Source: JANMOK01 sp031415055 (lineage in GTDB: Bacteria > Pseudomonadota > Alphaproteobacteria > Rhodobacterales > Rhodobacteraceae). Taken from it: 64,000 nt of DNA. Location: assembly GCA_031415055.1 (NCBI GenBank), contig JANOQZ010000021.1, positions 62,001-126,000 on the forward strand, written 5' to 3'. Of this stretch, positions 1-8,687 are shown piece after piece; position 1 is the first letter of the stretch; every line of letters starts with the position of its first letter. Made by a program: the position numbers and the translations under genes. The notes below the pieces were generated by a model that had not been told where the DNA came from, searched no databases, and saw nothing but the letters and a program-made list of their open reading frames with translations.

Positions 1-630
1 TTCGTTGAAGACGGCAACGCGGTCGGCCATCGACAGGGCCTCGCCCTGATCGTGGGTAACGAAAACGAAGGTGATGCCCAAAGCCTGCTGCAGCGATTTC
101 AGCTCGTCCTGCATCGCCTCGCGCAGTTTCAGGTCGAGCGCGCCGAGCGGCTCGTCGAGCAGCAGGACGCGGGGTTTGTTGACGAGGGCGCGGGCCAGCG
201 CGACGCGCTGGCGCTGGCCGCCGGAAAGCTGGCCGGGTTTGCGGTCGCCAAAGCTATTCAGTTTGACCAGACCCAACATATCTTCGGCGGATTTGTGACG
301 GCTGGCCTTGTCGATGCCTTTGACCATTAGCCCATATGCCACGTTATCGCGCACGTTCAGATGCGGGAAAAGGGCATAGTCTTGGAACACAGTGTTGACC
401 GAACGCCGGTTCGGCGGCACCCCTTCGGAGGCTTCGCCGAAGATGCGGATCTGGCCGGATGTGGGTTGGTCGAAGCCGGAGATCAAGCGCAGGCAGGTGG
501 TCTTACCCGAGCCGGAAGGCCCGAGCATGGCGAAGAACGAGCCTTCCTCGATGGCAAGGTCAACGTTGTCGACGGCCTTGATGGTGCCGAAACTGCGCGA
601 GACGTTCTGGAATTCGACGGCTGTGGCCAT
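1..630 (-). CDS. ABC transporter ATP-binding protein, PotA type (3' part cut by window edge)
   Basis: Cytoplasmic ATPase subunit of an ABC importer, probably for polyamines or a related small solute. The 210 residues present include Walker A (GPSGSGKTT), the signature LSGGQRQR, Walker B (LLLDEP) and the switch histidine in VFVTHD. The C-terminal regulatory domain lies beyond position 1. The ATG is at 628-630. The gene follows a PotD/PotF-like binding-protein gene on the same strand after 66 bases, and the two probably form one operon whose permeases would lie to the left of the window. The substrate is inferred from the neighbour only; the ATPase fold is certain. Confidence 0.9.
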   Translation of the reverse strand, partial: MATAVEFQNVSRSFGTIKAVDNVDLAIEEGSFFAMLGPSGSGKTTCLRLISGFDQPTSGQIRIFGEASEGVPPNRRSVNTVFQDYALFPHLNVRDNVAYGLMVKGIDKASRHKSAEDMLGLVKLNSFGDRKPGQLSGGQRQRVALARALVNKPRVLLLDEPLGALDLKLREAMQDELKSLQQALGITFVFVTHDQGEALSMADRVAVFNE

Positions 631-651
631 GGGATGCCCCATAAAAGGCGA

Positions 652-670
652 CCCCGGCGCAGGGCCGGGG
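652..670 (-). terminator. Intergenic hairpin between binding protein and ATPase genes
   Basis: A 7-bp GC-only stem (CCCCGGC paired with GCCGGGG, 5-base loop) sits between the two minus-strand genes. On the minus strand it is followed by TCGCC and then TTTT. It may act as a partial terminator or 3' stabiliser that keeps the binding protein more abundant than the ATPase. This is inferred from structure only. Confidence 0.4.
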
Positions 671-696
671 CAGCGGTTTTTGCGTGGACGTGTCGT

Positions 697-1848
697 TTAC
701 CGTCCGCCGATCACCCCGATATAATCCGATACCCAGCGATAATAGGGCACGCATTCGCCGGTCGAGCAGGCCGAAACCGGGGTCGTCCAGAAGCGGATCT
801 TGTCGAAATCATCCAAGCCATTGGTCGTGCAGCCCTCGGCGGTCTGCATGCCCGAGCCATCAGTGCAGGCGGCCAAAACCACCGGGTTCGAGCCGAACCA
901 GACCGAGAGGTCGGATTGCAGGTTGGAACTTAGCGTGTGTTCCATCCACATATAGGCGCAATTCGGATTGGCCGCGTCCGCGCTCAACATCGTCGTATCG
1001 GCCCAGCCGGTGGCTCCTTCGGCCGGAATGGTCGAGGCAATGGGCTGGCCTTCACTGGCCAGGATATTGACCTGGAACGGCCAGGAACCCGATGCCACAA
1101 CGCCTTCGTTCTTGAAATCATCCATCTGGATGAAAGCGTCGTGCCAATAACGGCCGACCAAAGTGCGCTGCACCCGCAGCAGGTCGAGCGCCGCCTTGTA
1201 TTGGTCTTCGTTCAGTTCGTAGGGTGAGGCGATGCCGAGTTCGGGCTTGTGGGTCATCAGATAGAGCGCCGCATCGGCGATGTGGATGGGACCGTCGTAA
1301 GCTTGCACGCGGCCTTTGTTGCTGGCGCCGTCGGGCAGGTTCATCTCTTCAAACACCACGTTCCAGCTGGTCGGCGCTTCGGGGAAGGTGGTGGTGTTGT
1401 ACATCAACACGTTCGGACCCCAATCATAGGGCACGCCGTAATGCTTGCCATCAACCGTGTGCCAAGGCGAATCTTGCAGGCGAGCATCGACATTGGGCCA
1501 GCTTGGGATCAAGGCGGTGTTTACCTCTTGCACGCGGTTGCCCGCGACCAAACGCAAGGATGCGTCTCCCGAAGCGGTGACCAAATCAAAGCCGCCTTCG
1601 TTCATCAAGGCGACCATCTCATCCGACGTATTGGCAGTTTTGACGTTGACTTTGCAACTTGTCGCCGTCTCAAATTTGGTCACCCAGTCAAACGCCGCAT
1701 CGGTTTCGCCGCGTTCGATATAGCCCGGCCATGCGACAATGTTGAGTTCACCCTCGCCAGCGCCGAGTGCTGTCATCATATCGGCCAGACCGGGCGTTGC
1801 GGCGAGCAAAGCGACAATGGCCGTGCATCCGGCAAGTGTATTTTTCAT
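697..1848 (-). CDS. Periplasmic substrate-binding protein, spermidine/putrescine (PotD/PotF) type
   Basis: 383-residue extracellular solute-binding protein. A signal peptide ends near GLADMM. The mature part begins with the family-typical GELNIVAWPGYIERG, and a GVPYDWGPNVLMYN segment is typical of polyamine-binding relatives. It would capture substrate in the periplasm for the ABC transporter whose ATPase lies just downstream. The start at 1848 is chosen because AGGGAGAA lies directly before this ATG and a signal peptide follows; an upstream in-frame ATG at 1944 would bury the signal sequence. Three Cys pairs near the C-terminus suggest disulfides. The exact ligand cannot be read from sequence. 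Confidence 0.88.
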   Translation of the reverse strand: MKNTLAGCTAIVALLAATPGLADMMTALGAGEGELNIVAWPGYIERGETDAAFDWVTKFETATSCKVNVKTANTSDEMVALMNEGGFDLVTASGDASLRLVAGNRVQEVNTALIPSWPNVDARLQDSPWHTVDGKHYGVPYDWGPNVLMYNTTTFPEAPTSWNVVFEEMNLPDGASNKGRVQAYDGPIHIADAALYLMTHKPELGIASPYELNEDQYKAALDLLRVQRTLVGRYWHDAFIQMDDFKNEGVVASGSWPFQVNILASEGQPIASTIPAEGATGWADTTMLSADAANPNCAYMWMEHTLSSNLQSDLSVWFGSNPVVLAACTDGSGMQTAEGCTTNGLDDFDKIRFWTTPVSACSTGECVPYYRWVSDYIGVIGGR

Positions 1849-1983
1849 GTTCTTCTCCCTGTGAATGATCAGATGGGTGCAAGCGCAGACCTGCCCGCTG
1901 ATTCGTAACTGGTGCCAGTTTGACCGGGTGATCAAATTTCGCAATGAAAAACCGGAAAACGTGCATATCGCGTCACTGTGGAA

Positions 1984-2018
1984 ACAAACAAAAACGGGCC
2001 GTCTTTCGACGGCCCGTT
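1984..2018 (-). terminator. Rho-independent terminator
   Basis: A perfect 11-bp stem (AACGGGCCGTC with GACGGCCCGTT, loop of four) is followed on the minus strand by TTTGTTTG. It lies 25 bases past the stop of the Gly/Asn-rich secreted protein gene at 2043-2789 and terminates that transcript. Confidence 0.8.
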
Positions 2019-2042
2019 GACAAAAAACATCGCTTATGCCGG

Positions 2043-2789
2043 TTAATTCAGGCCAAGCAAATCTTCAACCGCCGCTTCGACAGCGTCCGTTACCGGTTTG
2101 TTTGCGGCCGCTTCCAACAATTCGCGTTCGACGGCCGGACGATCAAGAAGTTGGCCTTCAAGATCCAGTAGGTCTGCGGACGCGCCATCATAAGCCAGAT
2201 TGTCGGACAATTCGGACCCTAAGTCCTCAACCTCACCCGCGATGATATCTCGATCGCCGACGGCAAGATCATAAGCAGCTTGATCGAACGGATCATCATC
2301 CGCCAAATCGGCAACCAGATTTTCGGCATCATTCAAAGCAATTTCCGCAAGATCGAATTCGGCTTGAACTTCCGAAGTTGGCCGGGTCGGCGGAGTCAAT
2401 AAGTCGAGTGCCGCCTGTGCCGCGTCACGATCAGCCTCAATTTCGCCTGTGGCGAGCACGGCATCACGAAATACAGCAATACGACCAACCCGCGAGTTGG
2501 GGTTCGCATGTAACAATGCATTGGCCGAAGCGTGGGCAGCGTTCAACGCGCCCAGATCCGACGGGCTGATGTCGAAAGGTAGCTTTTCAGTTTTGTCTGC
2601 ACCGCTGGACCCATTTCCACCGTGATTTCCATTGTTTCCGTGATTCCCATTGTTGCCATGGCCGGAATTATTCGTGTTCTTGGCCTGCGCTGTTTCAGCA
2701 GTCAGCATCACCGCACCGATGTTGACGGTTCCGGCCAATGCTATTGAAACGCAGAATGCCCTAATGACATTTGATTGATAAGGTTGCAT
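2043..2789 (-). CDS. Secreted Gly/Asn/His-rich hypothetical protein
   Basis: 248 residues, family not recognised. A signal peptide of about 36 residues ends in AQA. A low-complexity stretch (about residues 37-65) of G, N and H follows, with repeats such as GNHGNNGNHG. The remaining 180 residues are Ala/Asp/Leu-rich, acidic and probably all alpha-helical, possibly coiled coil. A strong AAGGAG lies just upstream of the ATG at 2789, and the gene has its own terminator. It is divergent from another secreted protein with a Gly/Asn-rich tail that sits next to a two-component system. The His/Asn-rich stretch could bind metal or surface polymer, but that is a guess. Confidence 0.7.
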   Translation of the reverse strand: MQPYQSNVIRAFCVSIALAGTVNIGAVMLTAETAQAKNTNNSGHGNNGNHGNNGNHGGNGSSGADKTEKLPFDISPSDLGALNAAHASANALLHANPNSRVGRIAVFRDAVLATGEIEADRDAAQAALDLLTPPTRPTSEVQAEFDLAEIALNDAENLVADLADDDPFDQAAYDLAVGDRDIIAGEVEDLGSELSDNLAYDGASADLLDLEGQLLDRPAVERELLEAAANKPVTDAVEAAVEDLLGLN

Positions 2790-3055
2790 CTGAAGGGCTC
2801 CTTTGCCGCCTGAGGCGGATGTGAATAACGAAGTGACCCGGTGCGGAATTCTTGGTGGGGGCTAAGTCTTGCCACACCGGGGTCAATCGACGTAGTTTCG
2901 GACCAACCAAAAGTGCTGATCCCGATGCGCCCATTATGCACAGTGATTCTGAATCGCGCTGGAATGCCTTATTCACCGTCGGTTCACTGGCCGATCAATA
3001 GATTAAATGGCATTGAATCGGGTGAATCCGCGATTCTGCGTTTAGTTATGGTGCT

Positions 3056-3529
3056 ATGATCAAATACCTGCCACTCGCCTTGTTGTTGTTTCAGTCCACA
3101 GTCTCGTCAGCGCAAGCTGCTGAGATAAGGGAGCTGAACCAAGAAGAAATTCGTTCCGTTGTAACAAGTGGCCAGTCGAAAGATTTGGGAGAGTTAATGA
3201 GGATTGTTTCGGATTCTCTTGCCGGTGAGTTGGTAGATGTGCGCAGCTTTGTAAATGGCGACGTCTATTTTCAACTGACGTTGTTGCGCGCAGATGGATC
3301 ACTCGTGACGATTGTCGTTGACGGAACAACTGGAGCTTTGATGCCCGCGGATTCAGAGCAGGCCAAAGCAATTAGAATTGCATCCAAGACAAACAGCGGC
3401 AATTCTGGGGGCATCGGCATTGCCAATGCCAATCCCAACAGCAATGCCGGAGGGAACGGCAATTCTGGTGGTAATGGAAACTCTGGCGGAAGTGGCGGCG
3501 GCCATGGTAATGGCAACGGTAACAAGTAG
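3056..3529 (+). CDS. Secreted PepSY-like protein with Gly/Asn-rich tail
   Basis: 157 residues. A signal peptide of about 21 residues (cleavage after AQA) is followed by a PepSY-like segment at about residues 45-105 that ends in the typical form DGTTGALM. The C-terminal 45 residues are almost pure G, N and S. PepSY proteins are often encoded next to two-component systems in proteobacteria, and here a response regulator starts 38 bases downstream. A role as periplasmic accessory or target of that system is inferred. The ribosome site is weak. The 266 bases upstream are shared with the divergent Gly/Asn-rich gene and contain an inverted repeat GAATCG/CGATTC at 3015-3036. Confidence 0.75.
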   Translation: MIKYLPLALLLFQSTVSSAQAAEIRELNQEEIRSVVTSGQSKDLGELMRIVSDSLAGELVDVRSFVNGDVYFQLTLLRADGSLVTIVVDGTTGALMPADSEQAKAIRIASKTNSGNSGGIGIANANPNSNAGGNGNSGGNGNSGGSGGGHGNGNGNK

Positions 3530-3567
3530 CCGATTGCGTCGCTTTCAATAACCGGACCCAGAAAACC

Positions 3568-4227
3568 ATGCGCATTCTTTTGGTCGAAGACGAAACAATT
3601 CTCTGCGACCAGATTCGTCAGGTTCTGAAGTCCGAAGCTTTTGTCGTCGACGTTGCACATGACGGTGACGAAGGTGCTTTTCTGGGCGAAACAGAGCCAT
3701 ATGATGCGATCATTCTCGATATAGGTCTGCCACGGCGCGACGGGATTTCGGTGCTGAAGTCGTGGCGCAGCCAAGGCATAAAAACTCCGGTTCTGATTCT
3801 GACAGCGCGCGGCGGTTGGTCGGAAAAAGTAGAGGGGTTGGATGCGGGGGCCGACGACTATCTGGTCAAACCGTTTCATATGGCCGAACTTTCCGCCCGC
3901 ATTCGTGCCTTGATCCGTCGTCAGGCTGGTCGCGCTGTTTCAACTTTTGAACGCGGTGAATTCTCGTTCGATTTGCGCAACCATCAAGCCAAAGTCAGTG
4001 GATTCCCAGTCCTGCTTACTGCGCAAGAAGTTATGGTCATTGCCTATCTGATCAACAATGCAGGACGTCTCATTTCGCGCACCGAATTGTCGGAACACGT
4101 TTATGCCTATGATGGTGACCGCGATTCCAATACGATTGCAGTATTCATTACGCGCTTGCGCAAGAAGCTGGGAGCCGAATTGATCCATACAGAACGCGGG
4201 CGCGGCTATATGGTGGCCGCCGAGTGA
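3568..4227 (+). CDS. OmpR/PhoB-family response regulator
   Basis: 219 residues. The receiver domain has acidic residues in VEDE, phosphoacceptor Asp51 (ILDIGLP), Thr79 and Lys101 (VKPF). It is followed by a winged-helix DNA-binding domain that ends in the typical HTERGRGYMV. It is expected to be phosphorylated by the kinase encoded next, whose GTG start overlaps this stop by four bases. The target promoters are unknown; the intergenic region 2790-3055 is the obvious candidate. Confidence 0.93.
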   Translation: MRILLVEDETILCDQIRQVLKSEAFVVDVAHDGDEGAFLGETEPYDAIILDIGLPRRDGISVLKSWRSQGIKTPVLILTARGGWSEKVEGLDAGADDYLVKPFHMAELSARIRALIRRQAGRAVSTFERGEFSFDLRNHQAKVSGFPVLLTAQEVMVIAYLINNAGRLISRTELSEHVYAYDGDRDSNTIAVFITRLRKKLGAELIHTERGRGYMVAAE

Positions 4228-5567
4228 GCCATTCCTTACGCCGCCGCGCCATTCTTGGCGGGTTGGTGTGGGCTGCCTTGGCATTCGCGGGCGCAGGGTA
4301 CACCCTCTACAGGGTCATGGATTCTGTCGTCATCCGTCGATTTGACCAGAACCTTACGGAAACAATCCTGCAGTTGGCGGCTGGTCTTTCCAATGCCGCG
4401 GATGACCGATCGAAACTTTCTTCTTATATGCCCGACCCAGCCTATGGCCGCCCCTATTCGGGTCGATACTGGCAAGCGCAGGGCAATGACGGAGAAGTTT
4501 TGAGTTCGCGGTCTTTGTTTGACGTCCTGTTGGCCACCGGTCCGGTTGCCACGGGGGATTTTGCTTTCTGGGAACAAATCGGACCGAATGGCAAAGTCCG
4601 TGGGTTGACACGACAAATTGTATTGGCCAACGGCCAAACTTGGCAACTTGCAGTCGCCAATTCGTTGTCGGAACTGAGCACCGAACGAAAACGTATCCGC
4701 GACAGTTTGACGATTGCCTTCGGTGCCCTTGGTGCCCTTGGCGTGATCGCTGCCGCGATGTTGACGTCGTTTTCACTGCAACCGCTGAACAAATTGCGTC
4801 AAGATGTCACCAACCGCTGGAATTCGGGCAAAAGATTGTTGCCATCGGATTATCCGGAAGAGGTGGCCCCATTGGTGGTCGACCTGAACGATTTGCTTGA
4901 CCGAAACACCGCAATACTGGATCGCGCCAGACGTCGCGCAGCGGACATGGCGCATGCTTTGAACACGCCTGTTGCTATTATGCGAAATGAATTGAGTGCG
5001 CTGGATTCCGACGGGGTCAACATCGAACGGGCGCAGGAAGCACTGGAACGCATCGAATCGCAGATCGCGCGCTCACTCAGTCGGATTCGTTCGGCAAACA
5101 GCACGGAAATCGGCGGAAATTCGGTGTCCGTTGCAACGTCGTTGGAACGATTGGGCCGGGCGTTCCACCGATTGGTCGCTGACCGCGGACTGAGTTTGGA
5201 CGTAGTATGCGACCCGAAATTCGAAGTATTCATGGACCGCGACGACTTGGAGGAATGCTTGGGAAACATAATCGACAACGGCTTCAAGTGGTGCCGTTCG
5301 GTTGTTCGCGTTCGAGCCGAGGCGGCTGAAAAGAAGGTTACGATTATTGTTGACGATGACGGGCCGGGCATTCCGCAAGATGATCGACGCGAAGCATTGC
5401 GGGCAGGCGGCCGACTAGACCACGCTGCACCGGGAACCGGTTTGGGATTGGCCATCGTCACCGATCTGGCACAGGCTTATGGCGGATCACTGGAGCTTGG
5501 AACTTCCGAGGATTTGCAAGGATTGAGCGCGCTTCTGACAATTCCTGGGCGCATTCGAAGGAATTAA
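4224..5567 (+). CDS. Two-component sensor histidine kinase
   Basis: 447-residue membrane kinase. TM1 spans about residues 9-30, a periplasmic sensor about 31-160, and TM2 about 162-184, followed by a HAMP-like linker. The H-box is DMAHALNTPVAI with phosphoacceptor His244. The N-box is NIIDNGFKW, and the G-boxes are DDDGPGIP and GTGLGLAI. The start is GTG at 4224, overlapping the regulator's stop as GTGA, which implies translational coupling. It belongs to the class of OmpR-partner kinases. The signal is unknown, though a PepSY protein encoded upstream may take part. Confidence 0.92.
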   Translation: MSHSLRRRAILGGLVWAALAFAGAGYTLYRVMDSVVIRRFDQNLTETILQLAAGLSNAADDRSKLSSYMPDPAYGRPYSGRYWQAQGNDGEVLSSRSLFDVLLATGPVATGDFAFWEQIGPNGKVRGLTRQIVLANGQTWQLAVANSLSELSTERKRIRDSLTIAFGALGALGVIAAAMLTSFSLQPLNKLRQDVTNRWNSGKRLLPSDYPEEVAPLVVDLNDLLDRNTAILDRARRRAADMAHALNTPVAIMRNELSALDSDGVNIERAQEALERIESQIARSLSRIRSANSTEIGGNSVSVATSLERLGRAFHRLVADRGLSLDVVCDPKFEVFMDRDDLEECLGNIIDNGFKWCRSVVRVRAEAAEKKVTIIVDDDGPGIPQDDRREALRAGGRLDHAAPGTGLGLAIVTDLAQAYGGSLELGTSEDLQGLSALLTIPGRIRRN

Positions 5568-5661
5568 TTGTTGCTTGGTCGATTCCAGCAGTCTGTTCCA
5601 GTTGTATGGGAGGCCTTAGCGGCGTAAGCGGGCGGAAATTTCTCGGCTATAGGACTTGAGC

Positions 5662-7281
5662 ATGAAAAACTGGTGGCGCGGTGCGGTGACGTATCAAATA
5701 TATCCGCGGTCGTTCCAAGACTCGAACGGCGATGGCATTGGTGATCTGCCGGGGATCACGTCGCGTTTGCAGTATGCAGCGGATTTAGGTGTCGATGCAA
5801 TTTGGTTATCACCAATTTTCACTTCGCCAATGGCTGACATGGGATATGACGTATCAGACTATAAAGGTATCGACCCGCTGTTTGGCACTTTGGAAGACTT
5901 TGATAAACTGGTCGCCAGAGCACATGAATTGGGCCTGAAGGTTATCGTTGATCAGGTGATTTCGCACACGTCCGACAAGCACCCGTGGTTCTTGGAAAGC
6001 CGGTCTTCAAAGGACAATGCCAAGGCCGATTGGTATGTCTGGGCCGAAACCAAGCGTGACGGCACGCCGCCAACGAACTGGCTTTCAACTTTTGGTGGAC
6101 CGGCTTGGGAATGGGATACGACGCGGCGGCAGTATTATTTGCACAACTTTTTGGCGTCGCAGCCCGATTTGAACTTTCACAATTTCGCGGTGCAGGACGC
6201 GTTGATCGACACGATGCGGTTCTGGCTGGAACGCGGCGTTGACGGGTTTCGCATGGATACGGTCAACTATTATTTCCACGACAAGATGTTGCGCGATAAC
6301 CCGGCGCATGAACGGAATGACCCGCGACCAGAGGTCAATCCGATTGAGATGCAGTACCACATGTTCTCCAAGAACCGCCCGGAGAATCTGGCATTTCTGG
6401 AGCGGTTTCGCGCGCTGCTGGACGAGTTCCCCGAGCGCACTAGCGTAGGCGAATTGGGCGACAGCCAACGCGCAACGGAACTGATGGCGCAGTATACCGC
6501 TGGTGGCAACCGACTGCACTCGGCCTATTCGTTTGACATGCTGAGCCCGAATTTTTCGGCTGGATTTTTCCGATCGCGCATTGAAGGGTTCTTTAAGGCC
6601 GCGCCGGATGCTTGGCCAGGTTGGAGCTTTTCCAACCACGATGTGCAACGCCATGTGACGCGATGGAAAGGTTATTCCGACGATCAGGCGGCTTTGGCGA
6701 AATTGGCGGCGGCTATGTTATTGTCGTTTGAGGGGTCGATTTATCTGTATCAAGGCGAGGAATTGGGTCTGGCGGAAACCGACATTGAATATCACGAATT
6801 GACCGATCCGCCGGGGTTCAAGTTCTGGCCGGAATACAAGGGCCGCGATGGGTGTCGGACGCCGATGGTCTGGACTGGGGGCAACGATTATGCCGGGTTC
6901 AGCACGGTGAAACCGTGGTTGCCGGTAAAGGCTCCGCAAGCGTTTTTGAATGTGGCGGGGCAAGCGGGCAAGGCTGGTTCGGTGCTAGAGTTTTACAAGG
7001 CGATGCTGGCGTTTCGAAAATCGCGGGTCGCGATGGTTGAGGGACGGTCGCGGTTTTTTGATACGCGCGAACCGGTGTTTGCGTTTCAGCGCGGGACCGG
7101 AAAAGGTGCGGTCTTGGCGGTGTTTAACTTGTCAAAGGATGCTTTGAACGTTGGCGTTTCGGGGGCTTCGATGGGCAAAGGGCCGTCACAGAACGCGGTT
7201 TTGGCCGGTGGAAAGCTGGACCTTGGGCCGAATGGGTTTGCGGTGATGGATTGTTCCGGCGAGGTTTCGGTCGGTTATTGA
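5662..7281 (+). CDS. aglA: GH13 alpha-glucosidase
   Basis: 539-residue cytoplasmic glycoside hydrolase of the oligo-1,6-glucosidase/alpha-glucosidase branch, releasing glucose from alpha-glucosides. It has NH2-terminal WWRGAVTYQIYPRSF, conserved region I VDQVISH, nucleophile Asp199 (DGFRMDTVNYY), acid/base Glu264 (SVGELGDS) and Asp327 (FSNHDVQR). No signal peptide is present. The ATG at 5662 has AGGA eight bases upstream, and a TTG six bases earlier is a less likely start. It stands alone between a kinase gene and a convergent dehydrogenase gene, overlapping the latter's 3' end by seven bases. The exact linkage preference is not readable, and the symbol is by analogy with rhizobial aglA. Confidence 0.9.
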   Translation: MKNWWRGAVTYQIYPRSFQDSNGDGIGDLPGITSRLQYAADLGVDAIWLSPIFTSPMADMGYDVSDYKGIDPLFGTLEDFDKLVARAHELGLKVIVDQVISHTSDKHPWFLESRSSKDNAKADWYVWAETKRDGTPPTNWLSTFGGPAWEWDTTRRQYYLHNFLASQPDLNFHNFAVQDALIDTMRFWLERGVDGFRMDTVNYYFHDKMLRDNPAHERNDPRPEVNPIEMQYHMFSKNRPENLAFLERFRALLDEFPERTSVGELGDSQRATELMAQYTAGGNRLHSAYSFDMLSPNFSAGFFRSRIEGFFKAAPDAWPGWSFSNHDVQRHVTRWKGYSDDQAALAKLAAAMLLSFEGSIYLYQGEELGLAETDIEYHELTDPPGFKFWPEYKGRDGCRTPMVWTGGNDYAGFSTVKPWLPVKAPQAFLNVAGQAGKAGSVLEFYKAMLAFRKSRVAMVEGRSRFFDTREPVFAFQRGTGKGAVLAVFNLSKDALNVGVSGASMGKGPSQNAVLAGGKLDLGPNGFAVMDCSGEVSVGY

Positions 7282-8687
7282 AGGATCGACTGAACGCATT
7301 TTCGGGTGCCGAGCCGGTTTAGCCGTTCGTATGCTTTGGACAATTCAGCTTGGAAATACTGGTTGGTTGCGAGGGTCGCCGGGAAAATGTCGGTGAGTTT
7401 GAGGACACCGGAAACACCATTTTGCAAGGCCGTGGAAATTTGATCGGCGTTTGGGTCTCTGACGGGGATCGCGACACCGGATTCGGCTATGCCAAGGGTG
7501 GATTTCAGGAAAGCGGCGACGGCCAGAAAAAGACCGGGGGATTTTCGGTTGGCCTTCAGATTGTCGGCGATTGTCGCCAGTATCCGTTGGGGGATTTTCT
7601 GCGAAGAATCCGCTGCAATTTGATGCAAGGAATGGCGGATATTGGGGTTGGAAAAGCGCGCCTCCAACGAATTGGCGTAAGTCGACAAATCCTGTGCAGG
7701 CGGGTTGGAAATGCTGGGTTTGATTTCATCGGCCCAAAGATAGCGAATGAACGCGCCCAGATCTCGGTCGCTGATTGCCTCAAAGATTGTCGCCATACCC
7801 AACAACCGACCAAGCCAAGCCAAGGTGCTGTGGCTGCCGTTGAGCATGCGAAGTTTCATGGTTTCAAATGGTGCGACGTCGGCGACCATTTGAACGCCTG
7901 CAAGTTCAAATTTTGGCCGGATTCCGTTAACGAAATCGTCCTCTATCACCCATTGGCGGAATGGTTCGCAGACGACCAGCGTGGGGTCGTGTTTGCCTGT
8001 CAAACGGTGAAATTCGGCGTGATCGGCTTCTGTCGTCGCGGGCGTGATTCGGTCCACCATGCAGGAAGGGAATCGGGCTTGCGCCGCAATCCAATCGACC
8101 AGATCGGGCTGTCTGAGGGCGGCGAAATCGAGAACGAGTTGACGAGTGAACGCACCGTTTGAGGGAAGATTGTCGCAACTCAAGACGGTAAATGGGTCGA
8201 TTCCGGCAGCTTTTCGCAGCGAAAACCCTTCGACTAACAGGCCTATTGCGGTTCTGGGTTGGTCGTTTTGCAAGTCGAATTGGATGTCTGGATGCGCTAA
8301 ATCCAGTCGGCCACTCGAAGGTATCTGGCAGTAACCTTTCTCGGTAATTGTCATAGTTACCAAAAATGTTTCACGTGAAACAATTTCTGCGAGTATTAGT
8401 TTGTAGTCATCGTATAAAAATGATGATTTATTAATGTTAGTTAATTCTTTACTAATACAATGATTGCTGTGTTTTTCCATAACATGAGTCAAGTATTTAT
8501 TCTTGATCAACATATTGCGTGTACGCGGCGATTTAATACTAACTCCGGTGATGCTCCAAATCTCACCCGATATTGCCGATGCCTCCTGCACATACATAGC
8601 CCCGTGCGCGCGAAAGAATGCGCCAAGTCCCAGATGTACGATCCGGCGTGAAATGGGGGAATTGAGTGTTTGCCTATCGTTCGCCAT
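7275..8687 (-). CDS. Mannitol dehydrogenase-family NAD(P)-dependent polyol/uronate oxidoreductase
   Basis: 470-residue polyol-specific long-chain dehydrogenase. The N-terminal Rossmann segment HLGLGAFFRAHGA is present, as is the catalytic signature KLRMLNGSH, which carries the Lys, Asn and His of the family. It is a paralogue of the mtlK-type gene at 14794. The substrate may be mannitol, fructuronate or another polyol and cannot be decided here. The first 100 codons are strikingly AT-rich and carry a perfect parS at 8367-8382, read as the residues VSRET in place of a variable loop. The ATG at 8687 overlaps the likely ATG of the divergent SorC-type regulator, so no intergenic space exists. The 3' end overlaps the convergent alpha-glucosidase gene. 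Confidence 0.85.
   Translation of the reverse strand: MANDRQTLNSPISRRIVHLGLGAFFRAHGAMYVQEASAISGEIWSITGVSIKSPRTRNMLIKNKYLTHVMEKHSNHCISKELTNINKSSFLYDDYKLILAEIVSRETFLVTMTITEKGYCQIPSSGRLDLAHPDIQFDLQNDQPRTAIGLLVEGFSLRKAAGIDPFTVLSCDNLPSNGAFTRQLVLDFAALRQPDLVDWIAAQARFPSCMVDRITPATTEADHAEFHRLTGKHDPTLVVCEPFRQWVIEDDFVNGIRPKFELAGVQMVADVAPFETMKLRMLNGSHSTLAWLGRLLGMATIFEAISDRDLGAFIRYLWADEIKPSISNPPAQDLSTYANSLEARFSNPNIRHSLHQIAADSSQKIPQRILATIADNLKANRKSPGLFLAVAAFLKSTLGIAESGVAIPVRDPNADQISTALQNGVSGVLKLTDIFPATLATNQYFQAELSKAYERLNRLGTRKCVQSILQ
8367..8382. promoter_or_regulatory. parS: parS centromere-like site (ParB binding site)
   Basis: The 16-base palindrome TGTTTCACGTGAAACA is identical to the bacterial consensus parS bound by chromosomal ParB. 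It lies inside the mannitol dehydrogenase-family gene. No second copy was seen in the window; other CACGTG cores lack the flanking bases. Such sites nucleate ParB-DNA complexes and usually lie near the replication origin, so this part of the replicon is probably origin-proximal. Confidence 0.88.

Noticed and set aside
2585..2690. Short repeated units that might suggest a CRISPR or tandem DNA repeat
   Set aside because: They are imperfect codon repeats for G, N and H inside the secreted protein at 2043-2789, without spacers of constant length.
3271..3879. Minus-strand open frame encoding a proline-rich protein
   Set aside because: It is the antisense shadow of the Gly/Asn-rich tail of the secreted PepSY-like protein; no ribosome site or family features.
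8503..8685. Upstream extension of the SorC-type regulator by 61 codons
   Set aside because: The extra residues are antisense to the AT-rich start of the dehydrogenase gene and do not resemble the family; the helix-turn-helix lies at the expected distance from the later ATG.
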